DNA of 13,804 bases from Desulfovibrio sp. (GTDB taxonomy: Bacteria > Desulfobacterota > Desulfovibrionia > Desulfovibrionales > Desulfovibrionaceae), in contig JAIWOE010000097.1 in assembly GCA_020217165.1 (NCBI GenBank), positions 1 to 13,804 on the forward strand, in the 5' to 3' direction. The position numbers and the translations under genes were made by a program. Below, in pieces: positions 6,311-13,804 of the stretch. The first letter of the stretch is position 1; each line of letters opens with the position of its first letter. The notes beneath the pieces were generated by a model that saw only the letters and a program-made list of their open reading frames with translations, was not told the DNA's origin and made no database searches.

Positions 6311-7012
6311 TTGGCCTATTCATTTGACTTCGGCCTCGTGGTTTCAGGGGAATATGGCGAGTGGCTGCGCCAGGGCCTGCTGACCACGCTGCATATCTCC
6401 GCCATCTCCATCGTGGGGTCCCTGTTGCTGGGCACGCTGGTGGCGGTGTTGCGCCTCTCGCGCATCACGCCGCTGGTGTGGGGCAGTGCGGCCTTTACCG
6501 AGTTTTTCCGCAACACGCCCCTGCTGGTGCAGATTTTTTTCTGGTATTTCGGATCGTATTCCGTGCTGCCGGATTTTGTGAACCAGTGGTTGTACCAGCG
6601 GGACTTTGAATTCGCTGCCGGTGTCATTGCCCTGACCGTGTACACGGCGGCCTTCATTGCGGAAGACATCCGCTCCGGCGTGTTTGCTATCCCCAAAACG
6701 CAGCTGGAAGCCTCCCGGGCCACGGGCTTGTCCTTTTTGCAGGCCATGCGCTACGTCATCCTGCCCCAGGCCTTCCGCATCATCATCCCGCCGCTGATTT
6801 CCCAGTTCCTGAACCTGGTGAAGAATTCCTCCCTGGTCATGGCGGTGGGCGTGATGGAACTGACCTACATGGCCCGGCAGATCGAGGCGTACACGTTCCA
6901 CGGCCTGGAGGCCTTCACGGTCTCCACGCTGATGTACCTGTCCATTTCGCTGGTGATCTCCTTCGCGGTCAACATGTACAACAAGCGCGTGCTCAAGATC
7001 GCGCCGCGGTAG
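6311..7012 (+). CDS. Amino-acid ABC transporter permease 1 (HisM/GltJ-like), TTG start
   Basis: The protein is 233 residues with about five membrane segments (near 24-48, 60-82, 102-120, 158-182 and 203-221). The EAA loop that docks the ATPase is clear: E133-A-S with G139 and I150-L151-P152. The start is a TTG at 6311 with GAGGAA just upstream. The frame is blocked by TGA at 6296-6298, and no ATG occurs near the start, so TTG is the best choice; a GTG nine codons on is less likely because it lacks a site. An ATG at 6283 opens only a 14-codon frame that overlaps this start in another frame. The segment MELTYMARQIEAYTF resembles the GltJ branch of glutamate/aspartate permeases. It pairs with the next gene to form the transmembrane channel in the inner membrane. 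Confidence 0.92.
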   Translation: MAYSFDFGLVVSGEYGEWLRQGLLTTLHISAISIVGSLLLGTLVAVLRLSRITPLVWGSAAFTEFFRNTPLLVQIFFWYFGSYSVLPDFVNQWLYQRDFEFAAGVIALTVYTAAFIAEDIRSGVFAIPKTQLEASRATGLSFLQAMRYVILPQAFRIIIPPLISQFLNLVKNSSLVMAVGVMELTYMARQIEAYTFHGLEAFTVSTLMYLSISLVISFAVNMYNKRVLKIAPR

Positions 7013-7021
7013 GGGAAATTC

Positions 7022-7717
7022 ATGCGCTGGGATGTCGTCGCCAACAACTTGCAATATTTCTTGCTGGGAGCCTGGCCCAATGGGGAGCTGGGCGGCCTGG
7101 CCATGACTATCCTCCTGGCGTTGGGGGGGATTTTCGGGGCCTTCTGGCTGGGCCTTCTGGTGGGGCTGTTCCGCATGTCCCGTTCCGGGCTCCTGCGCTG
7201 GCCGGCCTTTGCTTACATCGAGATCATCCGCGGCACGCCACTGCTGATGGTCATTTTCTGGTTCTACTTTCTTGCCCCCGTGTTGCTGGGGCACAGCCTG
7301 CCCGGCTCCTACAGCGCCTTGTGCGCCCTCATCGTGTTCACCAGCGCCTATATTGCCGAGATCGTGCGCGCCGGCGTCCTTTCCCTGCCCAAGGGGCAGA
7401 TGGAGGCCGCCCGCTCCACCGGCCTCACCCGCGGGCAGGCCATGCGCCATGTGATTCTGCCCCAGGCGCTGTTCAACATGATCCCGTCCTTCGTGAATCA
7501 GTTCGTCAGCCTCACCAAGGATACCTCCTTGGCCTTCATCATTGGCGTGAATGAGCTGACCAAGGCCGCCACCCAGGTGAACAATCGCACCATGAACGCG
7601 CCCACGGAGATATTCATCGCCATCGCGCTGCTGTATTTTGTCATCTGCTACGTGCTGACAGCCTTCTCCCGCCGGCTGGAAAAGAAACTAGTCCGCTACC
7701 AGGCGCGGGGACGCTGA
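7022..7717 (+). CDS. Amino-acid ABC transporter permease 2 (HisM/GltK-like)
   Basis: The protein is 231 residues, begins nine bases after the first permease stops, and has AGGGGAA just upstream of its ATG, so the two are co-translated. It shows five membrane segments (about 23-50, 62-88, 96-115, 150-175 and 197-215), the family motif RGTP (70-73) and the EAA loop E128-A-A with G134 and I145-L146-P147. The C-terminus is a basic tail (RRLEKKLVRYQARGR). Having two different permeases fits a heterodimeric channel, as in Glt or His systems, rather than the single-permease type. It is the last gene of the operon. Confidence 0.93.
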   Translation: MRWDVVANNLQYFLLGAWPNGELGGLAMTILLALGGIFGAFWLGLLVGLFRMSRSGLLRWPAFAYIEIIRGTPLLMVIFWFYFLAPVLLGHSLPGSYSALCALIVFTSAYIAEIVRAGVLSLPKGQMEAARSTGLTRGQAMRHVILPQALFNMIPSFVNQFVSLTKDTSLAFIIGVNELTKAATQVNNRTMNAPTEIFIAIALLYFVICYVLTAFSRRLEKKLVRYQARGR

Positions 7718-7751
7718 GGCTGCGACCGCATCGGGCTGCGCCTGCTTCACA

Positions 7752-7779
7752 GGGGGATCGTTCACTGGACGGTCCCCCC
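7752..7779 (+). terminator. Hairpin ending the amino-acid ABC operon
   Basis: GGGGGATCGT (7752-7761) pairs with ACGGTCCCCC (7769-7778), 10 bp including one T-G wobble, around a 7-base loop. It lies 34 bases after the last permease stop. There is no T-tract, so it may act with Rho or only protect the mRNA end. Confidence 0.55.
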
Positions 7780-7804
7780 GTGTGCGTTGAGGGCGCCCCC
7801 CGAG

Positions 7805-7839
7805 AAAAATGCCCTTGAAAAGGGTCCCCCCCTTTCAAG
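7805..7839 (-). terminator. Rho-independent terminator of the polysaccharide operon
   Basis: On the - strand CTTGAAAGGG (7839-7830) pairs with CCCTTTTCAAG (7824-7814), with one bulged base and a GGGGA loop. GGCA and then TTTTT (7809-7805) follow. It begins about 11 bases after the deacetylase stop, the classic arrangement. In the + direction there is no T-tract. Confidence 0.75.
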
Positions 7840-7850
7840 AGTACGTTGCT

Positions 7851-8942
7851 CTAGCGGGCCAGGGTGAGCACGAAACGGAACAGGTCCGGGGAAAAACCCT
7901 TCGAACTGGCGGTCTTGCCTTCATAGATGTTGATGCGCCGCACCCGCAGGCAGTCCATGGATTCCTCATTGAAACCCCGCTCCAGGGTGGCGCCGCTGGT
8001 GTAGCCAGCGGCCAGGGCTGCCCGGCGCACGGCCAGGGAGTGGTCGCCGTTGGGGTAGGCCAGGGCGCGGACATCCCGACCCAGAGCCTGCCGCAACACC
8101 CGGCGGGATTCTTCCAGCTGGACGGCGCGGACCTCGGGGGAGGCGCCCGGCAACAGGACATGATCCACGGTGTGGGAACCGAAGACCACGCCGCGGCGCT
8201 GCATGTCCCGCACGTCGTCCCAGTCCAGCATGGCGTTGGCCATTGCGGTGGTGTCTGGCAGATGCAGCTGTCCCAGGCCATCCAGCAATGCCGTAGCCAG
8301 GCGTTCGCCGGCGTCCGGGGCTGATTGTTTGAGCAGGCGGATCAGCGCATGGGGATCCAGCATGCCGTGCCGCTGCTCTCGATGCTTCCGGTTCGCCTGG
8401 TTTGCTTGATCCCACAGGGCCGCCAGGTCCGGTGGCAGTGGGGGCGGCAAGGGGGGCGACAGTGGGGGCGGGGCCCCACGGAGGCCGGCACCGGCCTGCA
8501 GCTGACGCAGGGCATGGGTCAAGCGCTCCTGCCAGAACAGCCGGCCCGTGCCGATGAAGTTCGTGGTCAGGTACACCAGGGCCGGCAGGGCGTATCGCTC
8601 CAGGATGGGCAGGGCGATGGTGCGGGTGTCCCGCCAGCCGTCGTCAAAGGTCAGGGCCACGGCCCGGCGCGGCAAGTGCCCGCGGGCCAGCATCTCCAGG
8701 CCGTCTTCCAGGGACACCACGGCGTATTCCGCAGCCAGCAGGGACATCTGGCGGGCAAAGGTCTCCTCCCGCACCACAATATGGGGCGAGCTGAGCACCT
8801 CCGCCGCCCAGGCCTCGGGCACCACACGGTGGTAGCACAGCACCAACAGCCCCTGGCCACGCCGGACCAGCCTGGGGACGCCCAGGCGGTTAAAGGCCGA
8901 GGCGCCCAGCAGCTTGAGCCGGTGCTTCAAAGTCATGGCCAT
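7851..8942 (-). CDS. Polysaccharide deacetylase, NodB family (carbohydrate esterase 4)
   Basis: The protein is 363 residues. The NodB domain shows the N-terminal strand LCYHRV (35-40), the catalytic/metal motif TFDDG (98-102, with D100 base and D101 metal ligand), metal-binding H257-x3-H261 (HTVDH) and the R292...YPNG motif (296-299). It should remove acetyl groups from N-acetylated sugars of the polysaccharide made by the neighbouring genes. No signal peptide is evident at either start, so it may act on the cytoplasmic lipid-linked intermediate or stay membrane-associated. ATG 8942 has GGAG 11 bases upstream; ATG 8936 makes an ATGA overlap with the preceding stop, like the other junctions, and differs by two residues only. 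A Pro-rich stretch (about 158-171, PPPLSPPLPPPLPPD) and a His/Arg-rich segment interrupt the domain between the first and second motifs. Last gene of its operon. Confidence 0.9.
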   Translation of the reverse strand: MAMTLKHRLKLLGASAFNRLGVPRLVRRGQGLLVLCYHRVVPEAWAAEVLSSPHIVVREETFARQMSLLAAEYAVVSLEDGLEMLARGHLPRRAVALTFDDGWRDTRTIALPILERYALPALVYLTTNFIGTGRLFWQERLTHALRQLQAGAGLRGAPPPLSPPLPPPLPPDLAALWDQANQANRKHREQRHGMLDPHALIRLLKQSAPDAGERLATALLDGLGQLHLPDTTAMANAMLDWDDVRDMQRRGVVFGSHTVDHVLLPGASPEVRAVQLEESRRVLRQALGRDVRALAYPNGDHSLAVRRAALAAGYTSGATLERGFNEESMDCLRVRRINIYEGKTASSKGFSPDLFRFVLTLAR

Positions 8943-10012
8943 GTGTTCAGGTACTCCGTCACCCGCTGACCCCAGTCCGATTCTTGTTCCTTCAGGGAGC
9001 ACAGGGCCTGCACCGTGCCCAGGATGCGCGCCGGAATCCCCAGCACGTCCAGCACGGGAATGAGGGTGATGACGGCGGCCAGCTGGGCAAGGCGATCCGC
9101 CTGTTCAATGTCCGGATGCTGGCGCGAGAACCACGTCTTGAAGGATTTGACACATTGCACCGCGGCAAAGAGCAGCCAGGCGCCCAGGGCCCAGGGCAGG
9201 ACGGCCGAAGAGACCACCCCCGCCACCAGCAGCAGCCCCAGGGCCAGGTACTGGGCCACCCGGCGTCGGTTGGCCGCCACCATGGCCCGGGTGCGCAGGT
9301 CCCGCCGCTGGCTGCGGCAGCGGCGCACCAGGATGTTCCACACCCCTGGCCCGAGCTGCCAGAAGACCACGGCGTCCTCGGCAAAGGCGTAGCGGGGCCG
9401 CAGGCGATCCAGCTTGGTGACGAACAACGGATCTTCTCCAAAGCGCAGCCACTCAGGAAATCCCCCCACTCGTTCCCAGAGTTCCCGCCTGTAGCACACC
9501 GAATCCCCGCCGGCGGCGTATTCTTCAAAGGAAAACTCCTCCGGCGGCAAGTCGGGGGCAGGAGGGGTGCGCAGTCGCGGGCCGCGGATGGACACGGCCC
9601 CGAAAATGGAGCCGAGGTCGATGCGGCGGCCCAACAGCGTGGTCCAGATGGGCATGATCTTGCTGTTGCCGGTCACGTAGTCGGCAGTGCCATCCAGGAT
9701 GGGGGCACGGATGGTGTCCAGCCAGCCCTCGTTGGGCAGGTTGCCGCCATCCACCTGGGCGATGAGGGGGGCGTCCGTGGCGCGAATGCCGGCGTTGCGG
9801 GCCGCCCCGGGGTAGGCTCCCGGCACGCGGATGGGGGTGAGCTGCGGATGGGTGGCCGCAAAGCAGGTGACGAATTCCCAGGTGCCGTCATCGGAGCCGG
9901 CGTCCACCACCACCAGTTCATCCTGGGGAGAAAGCTGGGCGTACAGGGTGGTGAGCAGGGCAGCCAAGCCACGCAGCTCGTTCTTCATGGGCACGATCAC
10001 GGCAGTTTTCAT
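8933..10012 (-). CDS. Family 2 glycosyltransferase with C-terminal membrane segments
   Basis: The protein is 359 residues, starting MKTAVIVPMKNELRGLAALL with AAGGA six bases upstream. The frame is open 86 codons further, but that region is the end of the flippase gene. It is a GT-A fold: nucleotide-binding VVVDAGSDDGT (34-44), YPGAARNAGI (67-76), and metal-binding motif DGG (88-90) in place of the usual DxD. An acceptor-side FGEDPLF (191-197) carries the probable catalytic Asp. Hydrophobic segments near 254-290 and 310-335 anchor it in the inner membrane, with the catalytic part in the cytoplasm. It likely adds a sugar to a lipid-linked oligosaccharide or exopolysaccharide repeat unit; donor and linkage cannot be told. 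Its ATG overlaps the flippase TGA as ATGA, and its end overlaps the deacetylase start. Confidence 0.9.
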   Translation of the reverse strand: MKTAVIVPMKNELRGLAALLTTLYAQLSPQDELVVVDAGSDDGTWEFVTCFAATHPQLTPIRVPGAYPGAARNAGIRATDAPLIAQVDGGNLPNEGWLDTIRAPILDGTADYVTGNSKIMPIWTTLLGRRIDLGSIFGAVSIRGPRLRTPPAPDLPPEEFSFEEYAAGGDSVCYRRELWERVGGFPEWLRFGEDPLFVTKLDRLRPRYAFAEDAVVFWQLGPGVWNILVRRCRSQRRDLRTRAMVAANRRRVAQYLALGLLLVAGVVSSAVLPWALGAWLLFAAVQCVKSFKTWFSRQHPDIEQADRLAQLAAVITLIPVLDVLGIPARILGTVQALCSLKEQESDWGQRVTEYLNTWP

Positions 10013-11430
10013 GGACGTTCCTTTTTCCCGCGCAACTTGGCGCGCACCGCCTGGCCCAACTGGCGGCGGATCACGGTGAAGTCGCTTCTGGACAACAGCA
10101 ACATGGAGGCCGGCGAGGCTCCGGTGATGCGGAAGAAGCAGACCAGGCAGGCGGCGGCCGAAAAGGTGTAACAGATGCTGGAGGTGATGGCCGCGCCGGC
10201 AATGCCCAGCCAGGGAATGGCGATGAGGTTCAATCCCACATTGAGAAACATGGACCACACGCTGATCCACGACGTCAACCCCGGCCGGTTCAGGCTGTAC
10301 AAGTCGGCCTTAATGAGCTGGTACACCGCCAGGGACAGGATGCCCGGCAGCAGCAGCACCATGGCTGACAGGCACGGCAGGAAGTCGCGTCCGTACAGCA
10401 CCAGGATCATGGGCTTGGCCAGCAGGCCGGCCAGCAGGAGCATGGGAGCCAGGACGGCCACGGTGTATTTGATGATGGTGGCCGAAAAGGCGCGGGCCGT
10501 GGCCTGGTCGTCATCATCGGCCATGGCCATGCGCAGGGGCATGAAGGGCAGGGCCACGGCATCGGGCAAAAAGAGCAGCACTTCGGCCAGGGAGACCGCG
10601 GCGGCATACTGCCCCAGCTCCTGCACGGGCAGGAAGTGGGCCAGCAGGAGCATGTCCACGCGGCGGGTCACGGCCCCGGCAAACTGGCTCACATTGCCCC
10701 GCAGGCCGTAGCCGATGGCCTGTCGGGCCAGGGACAGGCTCACCCCCAGTCCGCCGGCCTGACGGCTGAGCCGGCGCACGCACATGCCGATCATCAACAG
10801 CAAGGAGAGCACCCAGGCCCAGCAGGCCGCAGCCAGGGCGTCCCCGAGCAGGGGCCACAATACCAGCATCACTACCACGGGGGCTGCGGAATTCACCACC
10901 GAGATGAGATTGAGATAGCGGATGTCACTGGCCGCCATGAGCAGGTCTTCACACAGGTGCATGCCCAGGGTGAGGGGGATACCCAGGAAAATAAACAACG
11001 AAATTGCCTGGATGGCTTCCCAGTTGTTGGCCATGAACCCCGCCCCGAGGGAGTGCAGGGCCAGGGCCAGGCAGGCCAGCACCGTGCCCTGCAGCACGGC
11101 GTAGGCCATGGCGTTGCCCACCAGGGTGCCCAGGGGTTCCTTTTTGGTGGCCCCCAGGTACAGACTTCCCAGGCCGAAACCCAAATTGCCGAAGCTGACG
11201 AACAGGCCGGGAATGGTGTTCAGCAGGCCGAATATGCCGCGGGCTTCCGGTCCCAGGGCGCGGGTGATGAGCACATTCTTGCCGATGCGCACCCCCAGGT
11301 TGGCCACGGTGGTGAGCAGGGTGATGAATGCGAACCCGGTGAGGCGTTTGAGGGCGGCATCCAGGCCGGAAGACGGCGGCTCGGCTGCCGTCTCTGCCGT
11401 CGAGGAATGCGGGTGGACAGGATCAGTCAT
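10009..11430 (-). CDS. Polysaccharide flippase, Wzx/MATE-like (MOP superfamily)
   Basis: The protein is 473 residues with a hydrophilic Thr/Ala/Pro-rich N-terminus (1-28) followed by about 12-14 membrane helices spread over the whole length. It opens with the typical FAFITLLTTVANLGVRIGKN and the LGPEARGIFGLLNTI segment seen in O-antigen/teichoic-acid flippases. Such proteins turn undecaprenyl-linked oligosaccharide units from the cytoplasmic to the periplasmic leaflet. A short basic tail (RAKLRGKKERP) ends in the cytoplasm. The start ATG overlaps the GT4 stop (ATGA, 11430-11427) with GAGG five bases upstream, and the stop overlaps the GT2 start in the same way, so the three are translationally coupled. 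The presence of a flippase argues for a Wzy-type assembly route, although no polymerase lies in the window. Confidence 0.92.
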   Translation of the reverse strand: MTDPVHPHSSTAETAAEPPSSGLDAALKRLTGFAFITLLTTVANLGVRIGKNVLITRALGPEARGIFGLLNTIPGLFVSFGNLGFGLGSLYLGATKKEPLGTLVGNAMAYAVLQGTVLACLALALHSLGAGFMANNWEAIQAISLFIFLGIPLTLGMHLCEDLLMAASDIRYLNLISVVNSAAPVVVMLVLWPLLGDALAAACWAWVLSLLLMIGMCVRRLSRQAGGLGVSLSLARQAIGYGLRGNVSQFAGAVTRRVDMLLLAHFLPVQELGQYAAAVSLAEVLLFLPDAVALPFMPLRMAMADDDDQATARAFSATIIKYTVAVLAPMLLLAGLLAKPMILVLYGRDFLPCLSAMVLLLPGILSLAVYQLIKADLYSLNRPGLTSWISVWSMFLNVGLNLIAIPWLGIAGAAITSSICYTFSAAACLVCFFRITGASPASMLLLSRSDFTVIRRQLGQAVRAKLRGKKERP

Positions 11431-12593
11431 GGACGCCTCGCCAGGGTTTCGTACAATTCGGTCATGGCTCTCACCCTGACATGAAAAGAGAATTCGCGCT
11501 CCACCCGATCGCGCCCGGCCTGCCCCATGCGCCGGGCCTGGTCCGGGTTGGCCAGCAGGGCCAGGGCATGGTGTGCCAGGGTTTCGGGGAGGTCGTGCTC
11601 TCCAGCCGCAATCAACACCCCCGTCTCACCATGCTGCACCAAATCAGGCACACCGCCCACGGCCGTGGCCACTACGGGCACGGCCATGGCCATGGCCTCC
11701 AGGACGTTGTTGGGCAGGCCTTCGGTGCGGGATGGATTCACCAGCAGGTCCAGCCGGGCCAGAAGGCTGCGGATGGCGGATTCATCCAGGCGTCCGGTGA
11801 ACACCACCCGGTGGGCAAGGCCCAGGTCTGCGGCCAGACGTCGGCATGGCTCCAGGCTTGGCCCGTCGCCGGCCAGCACGAATCCTGCCTCGGGGAGGGC
11901 GGATGCCATGCGGCCGGCCATCTTGACAAACAATTCCGGTGCCTTTTCCTCCGAAAGTCTGCCCACGTAGCCGATCCAGGGCCGCAAGGGCGGCAGCATG
12001 GCCAGGGGCTCTCCGGGGGGTGCTGGTTGCCAGCGGTCGGTATCCACGCCGTTGGGCAGGTAGCGCACCAGCGGGGCCCCGGCCTGCCTGGCGGCTGCCT
12101 CCAGGGGGCGGCTCACGGCCAGCACCAGGTCGAATCGCCTTAGGCACAGCCGGTCCAGCCGGGCATACAGGGCGCTTTTGCGGGAGCGGGGCGAGGTCCA
12201 GCCGTGCAGGGTGGTCATGAGGGAGGGGTGACCCGGCAGCAGCCGCAGCAGGGCGCCCAGGACGTCGCCCTTGGGCTCATGGCAGTGCAGCACGTCCACC
12301 CCCTCGCGGTGCAGCAGACGGCGCAGGGCCTGGAATTGCCACACGTCGAACAAAGATCGACCCGGGAGTTCCAGCAGGCAGGCGCCGGCATCCCTGGCCC
12401 GACGCCGGATGCCCTCCAGGCCGTCGCCCGGCCTGGTCAGGTAGATGCAGAGCAGGCGCACCCGGCGGGGGTCCATCAGCGCTGCTTCGGCAAAAATGGT
12501 CTTGTCCGGGCCGCCGCCTCCGCCGGTTGCGCTGCGCAGGTGCGCCACCGTGACGGGCGGGGGAGCGGAAGAGGCGCAGGCTGGTGACGGCAT
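11427..12593 (-). CDS. Family 4 glycosyltransferase (GT-B fold)
   Basis: The protein is 388 residues with two Rossmann-like halves. The N-terminal half has a glycine-rich loop (ATGGGGGPD, 22-30) and LHCHEPKGD/LHGW segments for the acceptor. The C-terminal half has PNGVDTDRW (180-188), GRLSEEK (211-217), LAGDGP (240-245) and the donor-binding E291-x7-E299 motif in EGLPNNVLE. These are hallmarks of retaining GT4 enzymes that add a sugar from a nucleotide-sugar donor on the cytoplasmic face of the membrane. It is the first gene of the polysaccharide operon. Its start has only a modest AGGGA two bases upstream, so an internal GTG could be used instead, but the first 15 residues precede the expected first strand closely. 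It lies about 105 bases from the divergent lyase gene; the shared gap shows no clear promoter boxes. Confidence 0.9.
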   Translation of the reverse strand: MPSPACASSAPPPVTVAHLRSATGGGGGPDKTIFAEAALMDPRRVRLLCIYLTRPGDGLEGIRRRARDAGACLLELPGRSLFDVWQFQALRRLLHREGVDVLHCHEPKGDVLGALLRLLPGHPSLMTTLHGWTSPRSRKSALYARLDRLCLRRFDLVLAVSRPLEAAARQAGAPLVRYLPNGVDTDRWQPAPPGEPLAMLPPLRPWIGYVGRLSEEKAPELFVKMAGRMASALPEAGFVLAGDGPSLEPCRRLAADLGLAHRVVFTGRLDESAIRSLLARLDLLVNPSRTEGLPNNVLEAMAMAVPVVATAVGGVPDLVQHGETGVLIAAGEHDLPETLAHHALALLANPDQARRMGQAGRDRVEREFSFHVRVRAMTELYETLARRP

Positions 12594-12698
12594 GGTCCCT
12601 GGGTGTGGATTGAGGATGGCGTGATGGTCCTTCGTCGCGTATGCTGCATCCTACCACCACCGTCCGAAGATGGGAAGAAAAGAGGCCAGGAGGGCGCG

Positions 12699-13804
12699 AT
12701 GATTCACCGAATTTCCCTGCCGCTCCTTGCGGCGCTGATATGGCTGGCTGGAGTCGCCGGGGGGACGACGGCCCTGGCGGCTTCAGGATCTGCCGCGGAG
12801 CTGGCCCGGGTGCGGGAGCAGGTGCGCCAGGCCATTCTGGAGGAGGAGGGCGGTGCCAAGCCCGCCGATGTGGAGTGGATGGTCAGGAACCTGAGCGCCA
12901 TGGGCCGCTGGCCGGATGTGGACTATCAGGACGAGAGCGCGGCACGCTGGAAACCCCGGGCGCACATGGAGCGGCTGCTGACCATGGCCGGGGCCTGGGC
13001 CTCCCCAGTGGGGCCCTTCAAGGGCAGCCCCGCCCTGCTGGATGCCTGCCGGCGGGCCCTGGATTTGTGGCTGGCCAAGGATTTCCAGTCCAAAAACTGG
13101 TGGTACAATGAACTCTCCATCCCCAAACGCCTGGGATCGGTGCTCCTGCTGCTGGAATCCCAGCTGGATGCCCCTCGCCTGCAGCAGGGCCTGGGCATCG
13201 TGTCGCGGGGCTGGTCCAGGGTGGAGCAGCGCGACGTCTGGGAGGCCAATCTCAATCAGGTGGACCGAGCCTACGTTCGCATCCTGCAGGGATGTCTGGA
13301 GAACAATCCACACATGCTGGCCGAGGCCTTTGCCTCCGTCACCTTCACCCTGGCCATGGACCCCGCCGAGGCCCGGAAATCGGGCGGCATCCAGCCTGAC
13401 CTGAGCTTCCAGATGCATGGCCCGCAACTGTACACCGGGGGCTACGGCCTCGTGTATCCGGCCACCATCCTGGAAATTGCCCGCTTTGCCCGGGGCACCT
13501 CCTGGGCCCTCACGCCGACCCAGCTGGAGCATCTCCTGGCATACATGCTGGACCACCAGCGCTGGACCATCCGCGGCAAGTGGCTGGACCCGGCCACCAT
13601 GGGCCGCAACATCTCCCGGCCCAACGCCGACGAGGCCGGCCTGTTGGATCGCGCCCTGGAGCTGGCGGCGTTGTTCGAGTCCCCCAGGCGCGGGGAGTGC
13701 GCGGCCTTTCGGGAGGAGATCAGGGCGCCGGGGCGCGGCGGCCCATCCGGGAATAGATACTTTTGGAATTCCGAATACATGGTCCACCGTCGCCCCGGGG
13801 TGCT
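12699..13804 (+). CDS. Secreted polysaccharide lyase, PL8 family (hyaluronate/chondroitin/xanthan lyase-like), 3' end outside window
   Basis: The frame is open from ATG 12699, with a perfect AGGAGG five bases upstream, to the window end: 368 codons of what is normally a 650-1000 residue enzyme. A signal peptide (1-27, cleavage TALA|AS) exports it. The alpha/alpha-toroid domain shows NWWYNELSIPKRLG (133-146), the Asn region ANLNQVD (183-189), IQPDLSFQMHGPQLYTGGYG (231-250) and GRNISRP (302-308), then YFWNSEYMVHRRPG (354-367). Spacing matches chondroitin AC lyase: His240 and Tyr249 are nine apart, and Arg303 and Arg307 are 63 and 67 past the His, so the catalytic set looks intact, with Asn184 or Asn186 as the fourth residue. 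It cleaves uronic-acid-containing polymers by beta-elimination. Divergent from the polysaccharide operon, it may trim or release that polymer; scavenging of external polymer is an alternative. Confidence 0.9.
   Translation, partial: MIHRISLPLLAALIWLAGVAGGTTALAASGSAAELARVREQVRQAILEEEGGAKPADVEWMVRNLSAMGRWPDVDYQDESAARWKPRAHMERLLTMAGAWASPVGPFKGSPALLDACRRALDLWLAKDFQSKNWWYNELSIPKRLGSVLLLLESQLDAPRLQQGLGIVSRGWSRVEQRDVWEANLNQVDRAYVRILQGCLENNPHMLAEAFASVTFTLAMDPAEARKSGGIQPDLSFQMHGPQLYTGGYGLVYPATILEIARFARGTSWALTPTQLEHLLAYMLDHQRWTIRGKWLDPATMGRNISRPNADEAGLLDRALELAALFESPRRGECAAFREEIRAPGRGGPSGNRYFWNSEYMVHRRPGV

Noticed and set aside
8984..10171. A 395-codon open frame on the + strand, opposite the GT2 gene
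   Set aside because: Composition is Gly/Gln/His/Arg-rich and repetitive, as expected of an antisense shadow; the - strand carries clear glycosyltransferase motifs.
12783..13787. A 334-codon open frame on the - strand, opposite the lyase
   Set aside because: The + strand reading has a signal peptide, a perfect ribosome binding site and correctly spaced PL8 catalytic residues; the antisense product has no recognisable features.
1..13804. Searched for mobile elements, CRISPR repeats, tRNA/rRNA genes and phage or defence genes
   Set aside because: No transposase or integrase motif, regularly spaced repeats, tRNA-like cloverleaf or toxin-antitoxin-like pair was seen; the region reads as ordinary chromosome.

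Overview
The window is GC-rich and densely coded. Its content fits a sulfate-reducing deltaproteobacterium of the Desulfovibrionales: a one-subunit assimilatory-type siroheme sulfite reductase, use of selenocysteine, a PleD-like response regulator, and ordinary housekeeping and amino-acid transport genes. The placement is inferred from gene content; no rRNA or other marker gene is present.

Region 1 (1-1317). A partial gene of unknown function ends on the + strand at 152. Facing it on the - strand is a two-gene unit: the sulfite reductase (519-1196), then a small DsrE-like protein (163-483). The DsrE-like frame contains an in-frame UGA at codon 70. The UGA sits where a Cys-x-x-Cys motif would begin. 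It is followed at the right distance by a perfect 8-bp hairpin with a GGU loop, and the frame then continues for 36 sensible codons. I read this as a selenoprotein with a UGKC redox motif, paired with a siroheme sulfite reductase. It is the most notable find in the window, and a conventional gene caller would truncate the gene at the UGA. A second hairpin, carrying the Shine-Dalgarno in its loop, lies just before its start codon.

Region 2 (1318-4415). A REC-GGDEF response regulator (diguanylate cyclase, - strand) is divergent from typA/bipA (+ strand). The cyclase has an unusual Pro/Gly-rich loop in its receiver domain, encoded by G-runs and a perfect hairpin.

Region 3 (4416-7850). A complete polar amino-acid ABC uptake operon on the + strand: ATPase, periplasmic binding protein, two permeases. 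Hairpins on both sides of the binding-protein gene suggest differential expression within the operon.

Region 4 (7851-13804). A - strand operon for an exported polysaccharide: GT4 glycosyltransferase, Wzx-type flippase, GT2 glycosyltransferase, NodB-type deacetylase. Every junction overlaps by a few bases, which implies translational coupling. Divergent from it on the + strand is a secreted PL8-family polysaccharide lyase that runs off the window end. Together they suggest synthesis, flipping, deacetylation and cleavage of a cell-surface polysaccharide.

I saw no tRNA, rRNA, CRISPR array, insertion sequence or phage gene. No gene-free stretch exceeds 300 bases; the longest is about 220 bases, between the cyclase and typA.
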